In this document: piece by piece, positions 1-8,165 of the stretch
Numbering within the stretch: the first letter of the stretch is position 1
Layout: each line of letters opens with the position of its first letter
Assembly: GCA_965214975.1 (NCBI GenBank)
Contig: OZ244055.1
Coordinates: forward strand, 3,534,001-3,598,000
Direction: 5' to 3'
From: JAJEBT01 sp965214975
GTDB taxonomy: Bacteria > Pseudomonadota > Alphaproteobacteria > MPNO01 > UBA830
Length of the DNA stretch: 64,000 nucleotides
Translations under genes and position numbers: made by a program
The notes under the pieces: model-generated
What the model saw: the letters and a program-made list of their open reading frames with translations, nothing else
Database searches by the model: none
What the model was told of the DNA's origin: nothing

Positions 1-632
1 GGGATCCCGATCGCGACGCGTTGCGCTTCCGGCCGATGATCCGGAATTTCGGGGTCGTGTGCCGCAGCCTGCCGTTCTGGGCCTACACGACATGCAGCGC
101 GGCGGCCTACGGCATGCTCTTCTCGTTTCTTGCCGCGTCGTCCCACGTGGTCATCACCGATTTCGGCGAAAGCGCGAGAACCTACGGCTACGGATTCGGG
201 GGATGCATGGTCGGAACCATGATCGGCATGCTGACGAGCGCATGGCTGGTCCATCGGCACGGCTCCGACAGGCTTCTGCGCTTCGGGGTGAGTTTCGCCG
301 TCGCGACGGGTCTCGTCATGGTCGCGCTCTCGTGGGCCGGCGTCCATCACTGGCTGGCCGTCATGGGACCGATGTTCTTCTGCATGCTCGCGTTTTCGCA
401 CATCTTTCCGCAATCCGTCGCGGGCGCGATGCAGCCGTTTCCCGGGATCGCCGGTTTCGCGTCCTCCATGGCGGGGTTCGTCCAGCAGGTGGTTGGAGCG
501 TCCACCGGGATTCTCGTCGCCGCGTTTTCCGGCGACGGAACGCAGACCGCGCTCGCCCTGGGCGTGCTCTTCTGGGCGCTGACCGCCTTCGCGACCTGTT
601 TCGTCGCGATCCGCCGCTATCGGACGATCTGA
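1..632 (+). CDS. MFS drug-resistance transporter, Bcr/CflA type (3' part only)
   Basis: The frame is already open at base 3, so this is the C-terminal part of a gene that begins outside the window; the TTG at 21 is internal. About 210 residues are visible, with at least five hydrophobic helices. The Gly/Ala-rich helices, the short basic loop with HRHGSDR between two of them, and a final helix followed by the basic tail IRRYRTI resemble the second six-helix half of Bcr/CflA-type proton-driven exporters. Substrate cannot be told. It converges on the membrane protein on the other strand 29 bp away. The superfamily is fairly secure, the subfamily less so. Confidence 0.65.
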   Translation, partial: DPDRDALRFRPMIRNFGVVCRSLPFWAYTTCSAAAYGMLFSFLAASSHVVITDFGESARTYGYGFGGCMVGTMIGMLTSAWLVHRHGSDRLLRFGVSFAVATGLVMVALSWAGVHHWLAVMGPMFFCMLAFSHIFPQSVAGAMQPFPGIAGFASSMAGFVQQVVGASTGILVAAFSGDGTQTALALGVLFWALTAFATCFVAIRRYRTI

Positions 633-660
633 CGCGGTTTCCGCACGCCCGGCGTTCGGG

Positions 661-1149
661 TCACGCCCTGTGCGCCACCGCGATTCCCAGGCCTTCGAGA
701 TTGCGCACCGTCGCCGCCGAGAGCGCGAGATCCGCGGCTTCCGCCGCCCGCGCGGCGCGGCGCGCGATGCTTTCGAAATCCTCGAGGGTCGAATCGAGGC
801 GGATCGTCACGCCGCCGCCGGTCAGCACAAGCTGCATCCAGCCGCGGTCGCGGTCGCGACGCGTGCTGAAATAGCGCAGGCGCAGTCCCGTCAGATCCGT
901 CCAGGCCAGCCGCCGCGCGACCGGACCCGCGACCGCGAGAGCCTCTTCGCCGCATTCGATCGTCACGAGATGACGCCAGACCGTCCGCAGTCCGTGGACC
1001 GCGAACAGAAGCCCGAGACTCCCGAGAATCCAGGCCGGCAAGCCGCCGATGCCCGCAAGCGCGAGCGGGCCCGCCGTCAGCGCGACCCCCAGACCGGACC
1101 GGAAGTAGTCTCCGCCGAGAGAGGAGAGATCGTGGCCGTGTGTCGCCAT
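661..1149 (-). CDS. Hypothetical two-helix membrane protein with a PH-like cytoplasmic part
   Basis: I do not recognise a named family. The 162-residue product has a short polar N-terminus, two adjacent hydrophobic stretches (about residues 20-60), and then a soluble part. In that part, beta-strand-like segments around WTDLTGLRLRYFSTRRDRD and a closing helix resemble a bacterial PH-like domain. The ATG at 1149 is preferred over a TTG at 1161 because the AAAGG upstream is spaced about 12 nt from the ATG but abuts the TTG. It lies 88 bp downstream of argF on the same strand and may be an independent gene. Confidence 0.6.
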   Translation of the reverse strand: MATHGHDLSSLGGDYFRSGLGVALTAGPLALAGIGGLPAWILGSLGLLFAVHGLRTVWRHLVTIECGEEALAVAGPVARRLAWTDLTGLRLRYFSTRRDRDRGWMQLVLTGGGVTIRLDSTLEDFESIARRAARAAEAADLALSAATVRNLEGLGIAVAHRA

Positions 1150-1237
1150 GGCGCCGGACAACCTTTCGGAAGCGGGAACATGACCGCCTGCCGGGTCCGG
1201 GGCAAGGCGGGCCCGCGGAAACGGTCCCTTTCCGGCG

Positions 1238-2146
1238 TCAGCCGAGGCACCAGGCGAGAATCCCCTTCTGTGCGTGCAGGCGGTTCTCCGCCTCGTCCCA
1301 CACCACCGACTGCGCGCCGTCCAGCACCCCCGCCGACACCTCCATGCCGCGATGCGCGGGCAGGCAGTGCATGAAGATCGCGTCGGGACCGGCGAGCGCC
1401 ATCAGTTCCTCGTCCACCCTGTAGGGAGCGAGCATCCGTTTCCGCTCCTCGGCCGCCGACTGCCCCATCGAGACCCAGGTGTCGGTGACGACGCAGTCGG
1501 CGCCCTCCACGGCCTCTTGCGGACTCTCCGTGATCTCGACGGCCGCGCCTTCGCCGCGGGCCCAGGCCACGCAATCGGCCGGCGGCGAGAGTTCCGGCGG
1601 ACAGGCCAGACGAAGCGCGAAACCGAAGCGCGCCGCGGCCTCGACCCAGCTCCGCGCCATGTTGTTGCCGTCGCCGCACCACGCGATCCTGCGCCCCCGG
1701 ATGCCGCCGCGGCGTTCCTCGAAAGTCAGCACGTCGGCCATCAGCTGGCAGGGATGCGAACGATCGGTCAGTCCGTTGATCACCGGAACGGCGGCGTCCG
1801 CGGCAAGCTCGCGGAGCGTGGCGTCCCGCGTGCAGCGAATCATGATCGCGTCGACATAGCGCGAAAGCACCCGCGCGGTGTCGGCGACGGTCTCGCCCCG
1901 CCCGATCTGCATCTCGGCCGCGGTCATCACGACCGCGTCTCCGCCGAGCTCCTTCATGGCCATCTCGAACGAGACCCGGGTGCGCGTCGACGGCTTCTCG
2001 AAGATCATGGCGAGAGACTTTCCGGCGAGAGGCCGCGCCGCCCGATCCCGATCCCTCTTGAACGCGGCGGCATCGTCGAGGATGCTCCTGAGCGTCCCCT
2101 CGCCGATCTCCGACAGTTCCAGAAAATGCCGCGGCGCGGCGGTCAT
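1238..2146 (-). CDS. argF: Ornithine carbamoyltransferase
   Basis: Converts ornithine and carbamoyl phosphate to citrulline in cytosolic arginine synthesis. The 302-residue length is normal for the family. The carbamoyl-phosphate loop is seen as EKPSTRTRVSFE, followed by IRCTRD, the HPCQLMAD motif, and the ornithine/catalytic motif FMHCLPAHRG near the C-terminus with its reactive Cys. The ATG at 2146 overlaps the argD stop in an ATGA junction, so translation is coupled. Reading further upstream in the same frame gives only low-complexity sequence antisense to nothing real, so this start is secure. Confidence 0.96.
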   Translation of the reverse strand: MTAAPRHFLELSEIGEGTLRSILDDAAAFKRDRDRAARPLAGKSLAMIFEKPSTRTRVSFEMAMKELGGDAVVMTAAEMQIGRGETVADTARVLSRYVDAIMIRCTRDATLRELAADAAVPVINGLTDRSHPCQLMADVLTFEERRGGIRGRRIAWCGDGNNMARSWVEAAARFGFALRLACPPELSPPADCVAWARGEGAAVEITESPQEAVEGADCVVTDTWVSMGQSAAEERKRMLAPYRVDEELMALAGPDAIFMHCLPAHRGMEVSAGVLDGAQSVVWDEAENRLHAQKGILAWCLG

Positions 2147-3327
2147 GCGGAGATGTTCCGGCAGCAGTCTTCGAGAATCCCGACGGCTTCGCGGCAATCG
2201 GCCTCGTCGACGACCAGGGGCGGCAGCAGACGCACGACGTTGTCGGCCGCCATCACCGTCAGCAACCCCCGTTCGAACGCCGCGGCGGCCAGTTCGGCGT
2301 TCGGAACCGCGCAACGCAGGCCCCACATCATGCCGACGCCGCGCACCTCCGCGATGACCTCGGGGCGCCGGGCCGCAAGGCCCCGCAGGCTTTCGCCAAG
2401 AGCGGCGCCGGTGGCGGCGACGCCGTCCAGAAACCCGTCCTCGAGGACGACCTCGAGAACGGCGTTGGCTGCCGTCGCGGCGAGCGGATTGCCGCCGAAC
2501 GTGCTGCCGTGTGTGCCCGGAGCGATGCCGACGGCCGCATCCGCCGTCGCCAGGCAGGCGCCGATCGGGAAACCTCCGCCCAGGCCCTTGGCAAGGGCCA
2601 TGACGTCCGGGGTCACGCCCGACAGCTCGTGGCCCCAGAGCCGGCCGGTGCGGCCGACGCCGGTCTGGACCTCGTCGAAAACCAGCAGCAGCTCGAACTC
2701 GTCGCAGAGAGCCCGGAGATCCCGGAGGAACTCCGGGTCGACCGGGCGCAGGCCTCCTTCGCCCTGAACGGGCTCGATGACGACGCCCGCCGTTTCCTCG
2801 GTGACGGCGTTGCGCACCTCGTTCATGTTCTCGAAGGCGACGTGGTCGAAACCTTCCGCCGGAGGGCCGAAACCCGCGCGGTGGGCGTCGCTGCTGCCCG
2901 CCGCGATCGTCGCCAGCGTGCGGCCATGGAAACCGCCGTCGAACGAGATCAGGCGGTAGCGCTCGCCGTGACCGTTCGCGCTGTGATGCTTGCGCACGAG
3001 CTTGATCGAGGCTTCCATCGCCTCGGCGCCGGAATTGCAGAAAAACGCGGTGTCGGCGAAGGAGTTGGCGGTCAGCGTTTCCGCCAGCCGTTCCTGCGCC
3101 GGAATGCGGTAGAGGTTGGACGTGTGCCAGAGTCGCCCCGCCTGCTCGGTCAGTGCCGCCACCAGCCGGGGATGCGCGTGGCCGAGAGACACCACCGCGA
3201 CGCCGCCGCCGAAATCCAGGAATTCCCGGCCATCCTCGGCGAAGAGGCGAGCGCCGTCGCCGCGCTCGAAGGCGATGTCGGCCCGCGCGTAGGAGGGCAT
3301 GACTGCCGCGGGCATCGGTGCGTTCAC
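2143..3327 (-). CDS. argD: Acetylornithine aminotransferase
   Basis: PLP-dependent class III aminotransferase of arginine (and often lysine) synthesis, 394 residues. Visible motifs are the GGGVAVVSLGHAHP start region, CNSGAEAMEASIKL for cofactor binding, VFDEVQTGVGRTG with the PLP-ring Asp, and ALAKGLGGGFPIG with the Schiff-base Lys. The start is a GTG at 3327 preceded by GGAGA. A near-consensus promoter lies immediately upstream and overlaps the end of livM, so argD-argF appear to be their own two-gene operon. Confidence 0.96.
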   Translation of the reverse strand: MNAPMPAAVMPSYARADIAFERGDGARLFAEDGREFLDFGGGVAVVSLGHAHPRLVAALTEQAGRLWHTSNLYRIPAQERLAETLTANSFADTAFFCNSGAEAMEASIKLVRKHHSANGHGERYRLISFDGGFHGRTLATIAAGSSDAHRAGFGPPAEGFDHVAFENMNEVRNAVTEETAGVVIEPVQGEGGLRPVDPEFLRDLRALCDEFELLLVFDEVQTGVGRTGRLWGHELSGVTPDVMALAKGLGGGFPIGACLATADAAVGIAPGTHGSTFGGNPLAATAANAVLEVVLEDGFLDGVAATGAALGESLRGLAARRPEVIAEVRGVGMMWGLRCAVPNAELAAAAFERGLLTVMAADNVVRLLPPLVVDEADCREAVGILEDCCRNISA

Positions 3328-3369
3328 GTCTTGTCTCCGGTTCCGGCGCGAGCGGGCGCAAGCCGCCGG

Positions 3370-3398
3370 AATATGTTCGGGGCGTCGGGAGCTGTCAA
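3370..3398 (-). promoter_or_regulatory. Sigma-70-type promoter of argD-argF
   Basis: On the minus strand, TTGACA (3398-3393) and CATATT (3375-3370) are separated by exactly 17 bp. The -35 box overlaps the livM stop codon. It lies about 43 bp upstream of the argD GTG start. The match is close to consensus for so GC-rich a genome; promoter activity itself is inferred. Confidence 0.6.
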
Positions 3399-4468
3399 TC
3401 TTCCGGCGTCGCGGGCCGGCCGGCCCGCGGCTCCGCGTCCGTCAGGCGGCGGCGCACCGGAAAGAGCCGGAGGTTGAAGCGGTCCGACACGTAGCCCCAG
3501 ATGCCCTGCGGTGCGAACAGCATGATGACGATCGCCAGCGCGCCGAGCAGCATCAGGTACCAGGTGCCGTAGTCCGACAGGTAGTTCTGCAGGACGAAGA
3601 ACACGAGCACGCCGACGATCGGCCCCTCGATGGTTCCGATGCCGCCGATGACGACGATGAAAATGACGAAGGCGGTCCAGTCGATGACGGAAAACGCCGC
3701 GTCGGGCGAGATCCTGGCTTTCTGGAAGTAGATCAGCGCGCCGCTCATGCCGGTGCCGAAGGCGCACACCACGAACACCCAGAGCTTGGTGCGGAAACCG
3801 CGCACGCCGAGGCTGCCCGCGGCGCTTTCCGAATCGCGGATCGCCGCGAGCGCGAGGCCGTGGCGGGACCGCAGGATCGCGCACGCCAGGACGATGGTGC
3901 CCGCCGCCAGAAGCAGCGCCAGCCAGTACGCCTCGATGTCGCGGGCCGCCGACGTGCGCACGCCGAACAGATCCTTGATGAAGTCGATCCCGTAGATCCC
4001 GCTGGTCGCGCTGCGCGGCAGCGAGGTGCCGGTGCCTCCGCCGACGCTCTTCCACTGCGCCAGGACAAGGCGGGCGACCTCCGCGGCGACCCAGGTGCCG
4101 ATCGCGAAATACGCGCCGCGCAGCCGGAAGATGACGACCGCCGTCGGAAACGCCAGGACGGCGGCGGCGAAGCCGGCCAGCACGACGGCGACCAGGGGAT
4201 CGAGTCCCAGCAGGATCGCGGACGCGAAGAGCGTGTAGCCGCCGATGCCGACGAACGCCTGCTGGCCCACCGACACGAGGCCGGCGTAGCCCGCCAGCAG
4301 GTTCCAGTACTGGGCCAGCGTCAGCATCGTCAGCACGAAGAACAGATCCTGGATGACGCTGCGCGAGACGAAGGCTGGCGCGGCGACCAGCAGGACCAGA
4401 AGGCCAGCTCCGGCGAAAGCGGCGACCGTCGATGCGCGGGTGCGGGTCTCGACGCGGAAGCGGGCCAT
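3395..4468 (-). CDS. livM: Branched-chain amino acid-type ABC transporter permease (LivM-like)
   Basis: Inner-membrane permease of a Liv-type importer, 357 residues with about nine or ten hydrophobic segments. The family signature GYAGLVSVGQQAFVGIGGY is present near residue 60, and RLRGAYFAIGTW and IRDSESAAGSLG follow at the expected spacing. The start ATG at 4468 lies 5 bp after the livH stop, so the two permeases are co-transcribed. It is fourth in the order binding protein-G-F-H-M. Liv-type systems in alphaproteobacteria also import aromatic acids, amides or urea, so the substrate is open. Confidence 0.9.
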   Translation of the reverse strand: MARFRVETRTRASTVAAFAGAGLLVLLVAAPAFVSRSVIQDLFFVLTMLTLAQYWNLLAGYAGLVSVGQQAFVGIGGYTLFASAILLGLDPLVAVVLAGFAAAVLAFPTAVVIFRLRGAYFAIGTWVAAEVARLVLAQWKSVGGGTGTSLPRSATSGIYGIDFIKDLFGVRTSAARDIEAYWLALLLAAGTIVLACAILRSRHGLALAAIRDSESAAGSLGVRGFRTKLWVFVVCAFGTGMSGALIYFQKARISPDAAFSVIDWTAFVIFIVVIGGIGTIEGPIVGVLVFFVLQNYLSDYGTWYLMLLGALAIVIMLFAPQGIWGYVSDRFNLRLFPVRRRLTDAEPRAGRPATPED

Positions 4469-4473
4469 GCGGC

Positions 4474-5343
4474 TCAGTCCACCGCGCGCGGGAACAGTCC
4501 GCGCGGCCGCGCCACCAGGACGACCAGGAACACCACGTGCCCGGCGAGGATCTGCCATTCCGGATTGATCTTGGCGCCGATGGTCTGCGCCACCCCGAGA
4601 ATCACGCCGCCCGCGAGCGTTCCCCACAGGCTGCCGAGGCCGCCGATGATGACCGCCTCGAAGGCGTAGAGCAGGCGAAACGCGCCGATCGTCGGATCGA
4701 ACTGGGCGCGGTTCCCGAAATACAGCGCCGAGACCGCGATGACGACGAACGCGACGGCGGTTGCGACCGCGAAGATCCTGCGGTTGTCCACGCCCATGAG
4801 CTGGGCGGTGCCGGGATCGTCCGACGTGGCGCGGAACGCGCGTCCGAGTTCGGTCCGGTACATCATCGCGTTGAGAACGACGATCGCCGCGACCGCGGTC
4901 GCGAAGGTCATCAGCGGCAGCACGCCGACGGCGATGCCGCCGCCGAGAGCCCAGGACGCCGTCTCGATCTCGAACGCCTGCAGCCGCCGGCTGTCGGCGC
5001 TGAAGGTTTCCAGAAGCCCGTTCTGGATGACGATCGAGATGCCGAAGGTGACGAGAAGCGGCGGCAGGATGTCGCGGCCCAGCGTCAGGTTGAGCAGATA
5101 GCGCTGCGTCACGTAGCCGAGTCCGAACATCGCCGGCATCACCACGGCGACGGCGGCGAACATGTTGACGCCGAAAGAGTCCGCGACCAGAAGGATGAGA
5201 AACGCGGCCAGCACGATCAGGTCGCCGTGGGCCAGGTTGACGAGCCGCATGATGCCGAACATCAGCGACAGCCCGGCGGCGAACAGGGCGTAGAGCCCGC
5301 CCAGCAGGACGCCCTGCAGGATGGCGTCGATCCAGGTCAGCAC
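4474..5343 (-). CDS. livH: Branched-chain amino acid-type ABC transporter permease (LivH-like)
   Basis: Second permease of the Liv-type importer, 289 residues, all hydrophobic helices with the LivH signature GLYALFAAGLSLMFGIMRLVN near the N-terminus and VGGLGSLWGTLAGG-like sequence (IIGGLGSLWGTLAGG) near the C-terminus. The GTG at 5343 is chosen because GGAAGGA stands 8-9 nt before it and the product then begins exactly where the family does. An earlier in-frame Met would add about 30 residues without family character. Confidence 0.9.
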   Translation of the reverse strand: MLTWIDAILQGVLLGGLYALFAAGLSLMFGIMRLVNLAHGDLIVLAAFLILLVADSFGVNMFAAVAVVMPAMFGLGYVTQRYLLNLTLGRDILPPLLVTFGISIVIQNGLLETFSADSRRLQAFEIETASWALGGGIAVGVLPLMTFATAVAAIVVLNAMMYRTELGRAFRATSDDPGTAQLMGVDNRRIFAVATAVAFVVIAVSALYFGNRAQFDPTIGAFRLLYAFEAVIIGGLGSLWGTLAGGVILGVAQTIGAKINPEWQILAGHVVFLVVLVARPRGLFPRAVD

Positions 5344-5377
5344 GCCTCGCGTCCTTCCGCCGGGGCGGTGACCATCT

Positions 5378-6088
5378 TCACATCCCGAAATAGGCCCGCC
5401 GGATGTCGGCGAGACCCAGCGTTTCCGGCGCGCCTTCAAGCGTCACGCGCCCTTCCATCAGGCAGTAGACGTGATCGGCGACATCGAGGGCGCGCTGGAG
5501 ATCCTGCTCGACCAGCAGCACCGTCGCGCCGCTCTCCTTGATCGTCGGCAGCGCGTCGTAGATGTCGCGCACCACCGCCGGCGAAAGGCCGAGCGAGACC
5601 TCGTCGCACAGCAGAAGGCGCGGGTTGGACATCAGCGCGCGTCCGAACGCCGTCATCTGCTGCTGGCCGCCGGACAGCCGGCTCGCCGGGAAGCGCCGCC
5701 GCTCGGCGAGCGCGGGAAAGAGCTCGAAGACCGAATCCAGGTTCCAGGCCCCGGAGCGGCCCGCGCGGCGGGCGCCGTAGGTTCCGATCAGCAGGTTCTC
5801 CTCGACAGTGAGAGAGGTGAACAGCCTGCGGCCCTCGGGCACGAGCGCGATCCCCAGCCGGACGATCTCGGCGGCCGTCAGGTGGCCGATGACGCTGCCG
5901 TCGTAGCGCACCGCCTCGCCGGCCCCGGGGTGCAGACCGACGATGCTGTGCAGCAGCGTCGACTTGCCCGCGCCGTTGGCGCCGATGACCGCGACCGTGC
6001 GGCCCTCGTCCACGGAGAGATCGATGCCGTAGAGCGCCTGGAAATCGCCGTAGCGGGCGACCAGTCCCTCGGTTTCGAGAAACGCCAT
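5378..6088 (-). CDS. livF: ABC transporter ATP-binding protein (LivF-like)
   Basis: Cytoplasmic ATPase of the Liv-type importer, 236 residues. Walker A is GANGAGKST, the signature is LSGGQQQM, Walker B is RLLLCDEVSLGLSP, and the LivF-typical ALVPEGRRLFTSLTVEENL precedes the signature. ATG at 6088, 5 bp downstream of livG. One oddity is CDE rather than LDE in Walker B, which is tolerated in this family. Confidence 0.92.
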   Translation of the reverse strand: MAFLETEGLVARYGDFQALYGIDLSVDEGRTVAVIGANGAGKSTLLHSIVGLHPGAGEAVRYDGSVIGHLTAAEIVRLGIALVPEGRRLFTSLTVEENLLIGTYGARRAGRSGAWNLDSVFELFPALAERRRFPASRLSGGQQQMTAFGRALMSNPRLLLCDEVSLGLSPAVVRDIYDALPTIKESGATVLLVEQDLQRALDVADHVYCLMEGRVTLEGAPETLGLADIRRAYFGM

Positions 6089-6093
6089 CGCCG

Positions 6094-6810
6094 CTATTCC
6101 GTCAGGCCCATGTAGATCTCCTGCACGTCGCGCGAGGCCATGACCTCCTGCGGAACGCCGTCGGCGATCACCTGCCCGAAATTCAGGACGATCAGGCGGT
6201 CCACCGCCGCGAGCAGGGCGTGGACCACGTGCTCGATCCAGACGATGGCGACGCCGCCCGCGTGGATGGCCTCGATCGCGGCCACGAGCTCCTCGCATTC
6301 GCGCTCGGTCAGCCCTCCGGCGATCTCGTCCAGCAGCAGCAGCCGGGGTCCGGTCGCCAGCGCGCGCGCCATCTCGAGGCGCTTGCGCTCGAGGAGGGAC
6401 AGCGACCCGGCGACCCGGTTGGCGCGGTCGAGAAGACCCGTGCGCTCGAGCACCTCGCCGCAGCGCTCCACCGCCTCCGCCCTGCCGGCCCCGCCGCCGT
6501 AGACGGCCCCGACCATCAGGTTCTCGAACACCGTGAGCGTCTCGAACGGCTGCGGGATCTGGTAGGATCTCCCGATGCCGGAGACGCACCGCTCGGGCGG
6601 CGCCAGGCCCGTGACGTCGCGTCCGTCAAGAACGATCCGCCCGGAATCCGGCGCCAGTTCGCCCGCCACGAGATTGAACAGCGAGGACTTCCCGGCCCCG
6701 TTCGGCCCGACGATGCCGACCGCCGCGCTTTCCGCGATCGACAGGTTCACGTCGCTGGCGACGACGACCGACCCGAACGCCTTGGACAGGCCGGCGATCT
6801 CGAGCAGCAC
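6094..6810 (-). CDS. livG: ABC transporter ATP-binding protein (LivG-like)
   Basis: Second ATPase of the Liv-type importer, 238 residues. Walker A is GPNGAGKSS, followed by the LivG-typical GRSYQIPQPFETLTVFENL, Walker B LLLLDEIAGGLTE and the switch His in WIEHVVHAL. The signature helix reads LSLLERKRLEMARAL, so the canonical LSGG is replaced by LSLLE, as is common in LivG proteins. It lies 19 bp downstream of the binding-protein gene and 5 bp upstream of livF. Confidence 0.92.
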   Translation of the reverse strand: MLLEIAGLSKAFGSVVVASDVNLSIAESAAVGIVGPNGAGKSSLFNLVAGELAPDSGRIVLDGRDVTGLAPPERCVSGIGRSYQIPQPFETLTVFENLMVGAVYGGGAGRAEAVERCGEVLERTGLLDRANRVAGSLSLLERKRLEMARALATGPRLLLLDEIAGGLTERECEELVAAIEAIHAGGVAIVWIEHVVHALLAAVDRLIVLNFGQVIADGVPQEVMASRDVQEIYMGLTE

Positions 6811-6829
6811 GGACGCCGCCTGCGCCGGT

Positions 6830-8143
6830 TCAGGAAAGCGCCTGCATGTCCGAGGTCACGGGGATCTGCGGCGCCGTCCGGTTGTCGGTGACGACGAGAT
6901 CGTACTTGCCGCCGCCCACATGGCGCCACTGTCCGCCGACCAGGGGGGTCTTGGAAATGTTCCTGGCCGCGAACGGGGGCACGCCCTTGCCGTCCCAGCG
7001 CACGTTGCCGACGATGGTGTCGAGATTGGTGGACGCGATGGCGTCGCGGATCGCCTCGTTGCTCCCGATGTCGGCCGTCCGCTTCAGGACGTCGACGGCC
7101 ATCTCGAACAGGCTGTGGACGAAACCGATCGGCTGCGTCCACTGCTTCCCGGTCGCCTTGCTGTAGGCCTGCGAGAGATCGCGCGAACTCTGTCCGGTCA
7201 GCGACGAGCGGAACGGATGCGCCGGCGACCACCAGACCTCGGACGACAGGTTGTGCCCGGCCGCGCCGAGCGCCTCGACGGACACCGGGAACAGGATCGC
7301 CTTGCCGACGCTCGCGGCCTTGGGGCGGAAGCCCTGCTGGCGGGCCTGCGTCCAGAAGGTCGTGAAGTCCGGCGGCAGCATGACGCCGGTCATGATCTCG
7401 GCGCCGGCGTTCTTGTACGCCGTGATCTGCGCCGTGAAATCGTCCGTCAGGTTCTGGTAGCGGCCGGGGTCGACGAGCTTGAAGCCCTTGGCCGCGAGCA
7501 CCGGCGGAAAGCCGACCTTGGCGTCTCCCCAGGCGTTGCCGTCGGCATCGTTGGGATAGGCGGCGGCGACCACCTTGTTGGTGTCGAGCTGCGACCACAT
7601 GTTGGTGAACACCGCGATCACGTCCTCGAGGCCCCAGAAATAGTGGTAGGCCCATTCGAACGGCTTCCACGTGGCGGGGTCGCCCGGGTTCCCCTGCTGG
7701 CCGATGAACCACGGCTGCCAGGGGCAGTTGGTGGAGATGCAGGGCACTTCCTCGATCTCGCACTGCGTCGCGACCGGGTTGGTGGTCTCCGGCGTGTTGG
7801 CGACCATCACCACGTCGACCTCGTCGTCGACGATGAGTTCCTTCGCGACCTCGGCGGCCCGGTTCGGATTGGACTGCGAATCCTTGACGACGACCTTGAT
7901 CGGGTGGGTCCGCCCGCCCAGCTTGAGGCCGTTGCGCATCGTCGCGCGGAACGCGTCGGCGTTGAAGTTGTCGCTCTCGCCGAACGGCGCGAGCGGGCCG
8001 GTCTGGGGGCTCACGTAGCCGAGCTTGATGGTCTTGGCCTGCGCGACCGCGGGCGCCGGAAACTGCGACATCGCGGCGGCGCCGACCGCGCCCGCGACGA
8101 ACGCGCGGCGGGTGACCCCGCGCCGTCTCACCGTTTTCGTCAT
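6830..8143 (-). CDS. Periplasmic substrate-binding protein of the Liv-type ABC importer
   Basis: 437-residue type I periplasmic binding protein (LivK/leucine-binding superfamily). The N-terminus carries a twin-arginine signal (TRRAFV) and an Ala-rich hydrophobic stretch ending near AVAQA, so it is probably exported folded by Tat. The mature part begins KTIKLGYVSPQTGPLAPFGE, typical of aromatic- or amide-binding members rather than classical LivK. GAAGGAGAG-type ribosome binding is seen just before the ATG. It sits 22 bp downstream of the HpaB-type monooxygenase, which suggests the importer may feed that enzyme. Confidence 0.88.
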   Translation of the reverse strand: MTKTVRRRGVTRRAFVAGAVGAAAMSQFPAPAVAQAKTIKLGYVSPQTGPLAPFGESDNFNADAFRATMRNGLKLGGRTHPIKVVVKDSQSNPNRAAEVAKELIVDDEVDVVMVANTPETTNPVATQCEIEEVPCISTNCPWQPWFIGQQGNPGDPATWKPFEWAYHYFWGLEDVIAVFTNMWSQLDTNKVVAAAYPNDADGNAWGDAKVGFPPVLAAKGFKLVDPGRYQNLTDDFTAQITAYKNAGAEIMTGVMLPPDFTTFWTQARQQGFRPKAASVGKAILFPVSVEALGAAGHNLSSEVWWSPAHPFRSSLTGQSSRDLSQAYSKATGKQWTQPIGFVHSLFEMAVDVLKRTADIGSNEAIRDAIASTNLDTIVGNVRWDGKGVPPFAARNISKTPLVGGQWRHVGGGKYDLVVTDNRTAPQIPVTSDMQALS

Positions 8144-8165
8144 GATCCTCTCCTTCTCGTTCTAT